The notes under the pieces were generated by a model that worked only from the letters and a program-made list of their open reading frames with translations, searched no databases and had not been told where the DNA came from. The position numbers were made by a program, and so were the translations under genes. Shown here piece after piece: positions 60,165-64,000 of a stretch of DNA of 64,000 nucleotides; the first letter of the stretch is position 1; each line of letters opens with the position of its first letter. This stretch comes from Azospirillum humicireducens (lineage in GTDB: Bacteria > Pseudomonadota > Alphaproteobacteria > Azospirillales > Azospirillaceae): assembly GCF_001639105.2 (NCBI RefSeq), contig NZ_CP015285.1:2472501-2536500 (forward strand), read 5' to 3'.

Positions 60165-60749
60165 ATGACCAGGAACCGCACCCGCTCCAGTTACGACAGC
60201 TACGCCGCCCCGCGCGCGGCCACCCGTGTGTGCGACCATCCCGATTGCGTCGCCGCCGGCGAATACCGTGCGCCGAAAAGCCGCAGCAGCCTCAACGAGT
60301 ATTGGTGGTTCTGCCTGGATCATGTCCGGGAGTACAACCGCGCCTGGGACTATTATGCCGGCATGTCCACCGACCAGATCGAGGCGGAGGTGCGGCGAGA
60401 CACCACCTGGCAGCGGCCGAGTTGGCCGCTCGGCAAATGGGCGACGCAGGAGCGCTTCATCCGCGACCGCGTGGTCAACGGCTTCAGTTTCGAATTCGGC
60501 CATGAGGCCGGCAAGACGAAGGACGAGGAAAAGGCGCATCGCCGGACCCAGGCCCGCACCGAAGAGGAAAAGGCGCTGGCCGTCCTGGAGTTGGCGCCGC
60601 CGGTGGACTTCACCCGCATCAAGGCACGCTATCGGGAGCTTGCGAAAAAGCATCATCCCGATGCCAACGGCGGCGACAAGGCTGCGGAAGAACGCCTGAA
60701 AGAAATCAATCAGGCCTACAATACGCTGAAAGCCTGTTATGCTGCCTGA
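60165..60749 (+). CDS. J-domain protein (DnaJ-like co-chaperone)
   Basis: A 194-aa protein with a J-domain at the C-terminus rather than the start: [20 protein letters not shown] includes the HPD tripeptide that stimulates DnaK ATPase, followed by [20 protein letters not shown]. The N-terminal 120 residues carry two Cys pairs ([14 protein letters not shown]) and an aromatic-rich segment, a layout common for the J-protein placed before cobS in Rhodospirillales and related orders. It may assist the cobaltochelatase AAA+ complex or be an unrelated neighbour. cobS starts 74 bp downstream. Confidence 0.9.
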   Translation: MTRNRTRSSYDSYAAPRAATRVCDHPDCVAAGEYRAPKSRSSLNEYWWFCLDHVREYNRAWDYYAGMSTDQIEAEVRRDTTWQRPSWPLGKWATQERFIRDRVVNGFSFEFGHEAGKTKDEEKAHRRTQARTEEEKALAVLELAPPVDFTRIKARYRELAKKHHPDANGGDKAAEERLKEINQAYNTLKACYAA

Positions 60750-60823
60750 ACCCCCGTTGGCGGGCCGGGTCAATCCCGCGGCCGCTGGACAACCGACACT
60801 CGCTGGAACGTAAGAAACCACCC

Positions 60824-61828
60824 ATGGCTTCCCAAGGAGCGACCCAGGCCAGCTCGGCCCTGTTCGACCACAAGCCCGACACGACGGTCTCGGTGCGTGA
60901 GGTCTTCGGCATCGACAGCGACATGCAGGTGCCGGCCTTCAGCCAGCGCTCGGAGCATGTGCCCGACCTCGACAGCGCCTACCGCTTCGACCGGGACACC
61001 ACTCTGGCCATCCTCGCCGGCTTCGCCTACAACCGCCGCGTCATGGTCCAGGGCTATCACGGCACCGGCAAGTCGACCCACATCGAACAGGTCGCGGCCC
61101 GGCTGAACTGGCCCTGCATCCGCGTCAACCTGGACAGCCACATCAGCCGCATCGACCTGATGGGCAAGGACGCCATCGTTCTGCGCGACGGCGTGCAGGT
61201 CACCGAATACCGCGAGGGCATCCTGCCCTGGGCCCTGCAGCATGCCTGCGCCCTGGTGTTCGACGAGTATGACGCCGGCCGTCCCGACGTGATGTTCGTG
61301 ATCCAGCGCGTGCTGGAGGTGGAAGGCAAGCTGACGCTGCTCGACCAGAACCGCGTCATCCGTCCGCACCCGGCCTTCCGCCTGTTCGCCACGGCGAACA
61401 CCGTCGGTCTTGGCGACACCACCGGCCTCTATCACGGCACCCAGCAGATCAACCAGGGCCAGATGGACCGCTGGAACATCGTGGCGACGCTGAACTACCT
61501 GCCGGTCGACGCCGAGATGAAGATCGTCCAGGCCAAGGTGAAGTCGTACGACGATGCCAAGGGCCGCGACACGGTGGCCTCGATGGTGCGTCTGGCCGAC
61601 CTGACGCGCGCAGGCTTCATCAACGGCGACATCTCCACCGTCATGAGCCCGCGCACGGTCATCACCTGGGCCGAGAACGCGAAGATCTTCAACGATGTCG
61701 CCTTCGCCTTCCGCATCACCTTCCTGAACAAGTGCGACGAGGTGGAGCGGCCGACGGTGGCCGAATACTACCAGCGCTGCTTCGGCGTGGAGTTGCCGGA
61801 GACGGGGGTCCAGGCGAACCTCGTGTGA
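60824..61828 (+). CDS. cobS: cobaltochelatase subunit CobS
   Basis: AAA+ ATPase partner of CobT; with CobN it inserts cobalt into hydrogenobyrinic acid a,c-diamide in the aerobic cobalamin pathway. 334 aa, normal. Walker [16 protein letters not shown], Walker [13 protein letters not shown], sensor 1 [12 protein letters not shown], and the conserved [13 protein letters not shown] C-terminal region ([19 protein letters not shown]). The stop at 61828 would normally be followed closely by cobT; here 582 bp intervene, including a hairpin and the GxxExxY cassette. Confidence 0.96.
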   Translation: MASQGATQASSALFDHKPDTTVSVREVFGIDSDMQVPAFSQRSEHVPDLDSAYRFDRDTTLAILAGFAYNRRVMVQGYHGTGKSTHIEQVAARLNWPCIRVNLDSHISRIDLMGKDAIVLRDGVQVTEYREGILPWALQHACALVFDEYDAGRPDVMFVIQRVLEVEGKLTLLDQNRVIRPHPAFRLFATANTVGLGDTTGLYHGTQQINQGQMDRWNIVATLNYLPVDAEMKIVQAKVKSYDDAKGRDTVASMVRLADLTRAGFINGDISTVMSPRTVITWAENAKIFNDVAFAFRITFLNKCDEVERPTVAEYYQRCFGVELPETGVQANLV

Positions 61829-61837
61829 CGTGTCCGA

Positions 61838-61873
61838 GCTGCGCCCCGCGCTTCGGTGAAGTCGGGGCGCAGC
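61838..61873. terminator. perfect 11-bp stem-loop after cobS
   Basis: GCTGCGCCCCG (61838-61848) is the exact reverse complement of CGGGGCGCAGC (61863-61873), with a 14-nt loop; GTGT/ACAC extends it after a bulge. It sits between the cobS stop and the inverted-repeat cassette. No T-run follows, so it may be a processing or attenuation hairpin rather than a full terminator. Confidence 0.45.
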
Positions 61874-61886
61874 ACACAAGGATTCG

Positions 61887-61923
61887 CACGGATTTCACGG
61901 ATTAAAACACGGATTTCACGGAT
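61887..61923. repeat. left inverted-repeat arm of the GxxExxY cassette
   Basis: Two direct copies of CACGGATTTCACGGAT (61887-61902 and 61908-61923) at a 21-bp period. The last two bases of the second copy are the A and T of the ATG start codon of the GxxExxY gene. The arm is inverted and repeated after the gene at 62308-62345. Confidence 0.92.
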
Positions 61924-62305
61924 GAAGGTGAGCCTGGGCGCCGATCTCGACCGCTTGACCGAGCGGGTCATCGGCGCCGCCTTTGCGGTTCATGCCGTAT
62001 TGGGCCATGGGTTTGCCGAACAGGTCTATAAAAAGGCGCTGTTTCGTGAGTTATCCGACGCCGGTTTGACGGTTGCCACGGAAGTGCCTTTCAAGGTGCT
62101 TTACAAAGGTGATCCCGTCGGCAGCTATTTTGCGGATCTCGTGGTCGAAAAGCGGCTGATCGTGGAATTGAAGGTTTGCGAGGCTTTGATCCAAGCCCAC
62201 AGCCGCCAAGTCCTGAACTATCTGCGGGCAAGCGGATTGCCGGTTGGGCTTCTGTTCAACTTCGCCGGACCTAGCCTTACGGTCAAGCGAGTGCTGGCAC
62301 ATTAG
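61922..62305 (+). CDS. GxxExxY family protein (PD-(D/E)xK nuclease-like fold)
   Basis: A 127-aa protein named for its motif, here GFAEQVY in AVLGHGFAEQVYKKALFREL. It continues with VPFKVLYKGDPVGSYFADLV and LIVELKVCEALIQAHSRQVL. The D-(x)n-E-L-K arrangement (FADLVV ... IVELKV) is the PD-(D/E)xK core, so a nuclease-like active site looks preserved. The C-terminal LPVGLLFNFAGPSLTVKRVL is canonical. The biological role is unknown. The start codon lies inside the left repeat arm and no ribosome site precedes it except the repeat itself. It separates cobS from cobT in the same orientation and its codon use is less GC-rich than its neighbours. Confidence 0.88.
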   Translation: MKVSLGADLDRLTERVIGAAFAVHAVLGHGFAEQVYKKALFRELSDAGLTVATEVPFKVLYKGDPVGSYFADLVVEKRLIVELKVCEALIQAHSRQVLNYLRASGLPVGLLFNFAGPSLTVKRVLAH

Positions 62306-62307
62306 AA

Positions 62308-62345
62308 AATCCGTGAAATCCGTGCCCAAATCCGTGAAATCCGTG
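62308..62345. repeat. right inverted-repeat arm of the GxxExxY cassette
   Basis: Two copies of AATCCGTGAAATCCGTG (62308-62324 and 62329-62345), the exact reverse complement of the left-arm unit and at the same 21-bp spacing. It begins 2 bp after the gene's stop codon. Only the 4-bp spacer differs between the arms. Confidence 0.92.
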
Positions 62346-62410
62346 TCAATCTTGCCCGCAGTTCTCCGACCTTGTACGAAGCCGGTACCACAACCCAAAG
62401 ACGCCCCGCG

Positions 62411-64000
62411 ATGACCACCCAGAACGACACCCCCGTCGAAGCCTTCAAGCGGTCCACCACCGCCACGGTGCGCGCCATGTCCCGGCGGGCGGAGGTGCAG
62501 GTCGGCTTCTCGTCCGATCCGCCGGGGCTGTCGGGACAGCGTGTGCGGGTGCCGCTGCCGGCGCGCGACCTGAACCCGGTCGAGGTCGCCAAGCTGCGCG
62601 GTGCGGCAGATGCCGTGGCGTTGCGGCTGCGCCATCACGACGCCGCGGTGCACGCCCACCGCATGCCGCTGGGCGATGCCGCGCGCCAGGCCTACGACGC
62701 GCTGGAGCAGGCGCGCTGCGAAGCGCTGGGCAGCCGCGACATGGCCGGCGTCGCCCACAATCTCGAAGCGGCGCTGGACGACCGCTACACCCGCCAGGGT
62801 CTCGACCGCGTCGAGGACCGCGGGCAGGTGCCGCTGTCGGAAGCGCTGCGGCTGATGGCGCGCGAGGCGATGACCGGTGCCGCGCCGCCGCCCGCCGCCG
62901 CCCATGCCGTCGACCTCTGGCGCCCCTGGATCGAGGAGCGGCTGGGCCGGGACATGAAGGGGCTGGCGAATTATGCCGGCGACCAGGAAGCCTACGCCAA
63001 GGCCGTGCGGCGGCTCCTGGCGGATCTCGACATGGAGGTCGGTCAGGAAGCCGACCAGGAAGAGGAGGAGGACCAGCAGACCCAGTCCTCCGAGGATGAG
63101 AATTCGCCCGAGAGCGGCCAGACCCGCGGCCAGGACGAGGACCAGTCCGAGTCCGAATCCATGGCCTCTTCGGAAATGCAGGACTCGTCGGAGGCCGGCG
63201 ACAGCGCCGAGGAGGGTGCCGGCGAGGAAGGCGACATGGAGATGGGCGAGGGCGAGGGGGCGGAGGAGCCCGCCGGCCCCGGCCAGCCCTGGCGCAACGA
63301 CGCCAACCGCCGCAACGAACCCGATCCCAACGCCTACAAGGCCTTCACCACCCAGTATGACGAGGTGGTCGACGCCGCCGACCTCTGCGACCCGGCGGAG
63401 CTGGAACGGCTGCGCCACCTGCTGGACCAGCAACTGCTGCATCTGCAGGGCGTGATCTCCAAGCTGGCGAACCGGCTGCAGCGCCGCCTGATGGCCAAGC
63501 AGCAGCGCTCCTGGAACTTCGACCTGGAGGAGGGCATCCTGGACGCCGCCCGGCTGGCCCGCGTCGTCGCCAACCCGGTGCTGCCGCTCTCCTTCAAGGC
63601 GGAGAAGGAGATGGATTTCCGCGACACGGTGGTGTCGCTGCTGATCGACAATTCAGGCTCCATGCGCGGACGGCCGATCTCCATCGCCGCGATGAGCGCC
63701 GACATCCTCGCCCGCACGCTGGAGCGCTGCGCGGTGAAGGTGGAGGTGTTGGGCTTCACCACCCGCGCCTGGAAGGGCGGGCAGGCGCGCGAGGCCTGGG
63801 TCGCGGCCGGCAAGCCGCCGCATCCCGGCCGCCTGAACGACCTGCGCCACATCGTCTACAAGGCCGCCGACATGCCGTGGCGCCGCGCCCGCAAGAATTT
63901 GGGCCTGATGCTGCGCGAAGGCATCCTGAAGGAGAACATCGACGGCGAGGCGCTGCAGTGGGCGCACAACCGCCTGCTCGGCCGGCCGGAACAGCGCCGC
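62411..64000 (+). CDS. cobT: cobaltochelatase subunit CobT (3' end beyond the window)
   Basis: 530 codons to the window edge, with no stop. The N-terminal domain ([20 protein letters not shown] ...) is followed at about 215-290 by a very acidic low-complexity linker ([35 protein letters not shown]), typical of CobT. A von Willebrand A domain then begins with the metal site [20 protein letters not shown] (DxSxS) and FTTRAWKGG. With CobS it forms the chaperone-like AAA+ complex driving CobN. The ATG at 62411 has no strong ribosome site, perhaps a result of the cassette inserted 65 bp upstream. Confidence 0.95.
   Translation, partial: MTTQNDTPVEAFKRSTTATVRAMSRRAEVQVGFSSDPPGLSGQRVRVPLPARDLNPVEVAKLRGAADAVALRLRHHDAAVHAHRMPLGDAARQAYDALEQARCEALGSRDMAGVAHNLEAALDDRYTRQGLDRVEDRGQVPLSEALRLMAREAMTGAAPPPAAAHAVDLWRPWIEERLGRDMKGLANYAGDQEAYAKAVRRLLADLDMEVGQEADQEEEEDQQTQSSEDENSPESGQTRGQDEDQSESESMASSEMQDSSEAGDSAEEGAGEEGDMEMGEGEGAEEPAGPGQPWRNDANRRNEPDPNAYKAFTTQYDEVVDAADLCDPAELERLRHLLDQQLLHLQGVISKLANRLQRRLMAKQQRSWNFDLEEGILDAARLARVVANPVLPLSFKAEKEMDFRDTVVSLLIDNSGSMRGRPISIAAMSADILARTLERCAVKVEVLGFTTRAWKGGQAREAWVAAGKPPHPGRLNDLRHIVYKAADMPWRRARKNLGLMLREGILKENIDGEALQWAHNRLLGRPEQRR

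Noticed and set aside
61887..62345. CRISPR-like array because of regular 21-bp spacing
   Set aside because: Only two units per side, 4-bp spacers, and the two sides are inverted; this is an inverted-repeat cassette.

Overview
The window is 64 kb of high-GC chromosomal DNA. The gene set (CobS/CobT cobaltochelatase, CoaBC, AccD-FolC behind TrpBA, a DivL-like kinase, FliG, many sensory kinases, a polyhydroxyalkanoate-system protein) fits an alphaproteobacterium of the Rhodospirillales, most like Azospirillum. That assignment rests on gene content and protein character, not on a database search.

Layout. 1-3.7 kb: GNAT (cut by the window edge), a glutathione transferase and two tandem membrane diguanylate cyclases. 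4.1-13 kb: M17 aminopeptidase, fliG, a soluble cyclic-nucleotide-binding histidine kinase, a low-molecular-weight phosphatase, sirtuin cobB with a uracil-DNA-glycosylase-family gene, a zincin, a pterin dehydratase and a chemoreceptor. 13-25.7 kb: a periplasmic solute-binding protein with an in-frame 30-bp repeat, ppa, a divergent SDR/LysR pair, L-lactate dehydrogenase, DoxX, a Pat-type acyl-CoA ligase/acetyltransferase, and the overlapping minus-strand run yggT-yggU-folD-corA-modD.

26-35 kb is an accessory region. It starts at the 3' end of tRNA-Ala(CGC) with a wrecked integrase and carries a decayed type I restriction-modification locus. Only the start of hsdM, a mutated hsdS and the tail of hsdR remain. 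An IS630-family element sits where most of hsdM and the start of hsdS should be. The satellite genes (DUF3800, YgjP-like metallohydrolase, Mrr nuclease) are still open. Beyond them lie a pRiA4b ORF-3 family gene, an unknown 291-aa protein and a DMT exporter with a histidine-rich tail.

35-64 kb is core again: folC-accD and trpA-trpB, a REC-HPt protein, a cold-shock protein, a sigma-54 activator, coaBC and dut separated by a long palindrome, two large sensory kinases, a PHA-system protein, xerD, a secreted repeat protein overlapping a 46-aa membrane protein, aroK-aroB, an SRPBCC protein, a CBS protein, DUF2889, a ribbon-helix-helix regulator, bolA, and a J-domain/cobS/cobT cluster. The cobS-cobT junction is interrupted by a GxxExxY gene bracketed by two-unit inverted repeats.

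The most unusual items are the GxxExxY cassette inside cobST (61.9-62.35 kb), the repeat-expanded N-terminus of the solute-binding protein, the IS-associated collapse of the type I system, and the conserved-looking 46-aa membrane protein overlapping its secreted neighbour.
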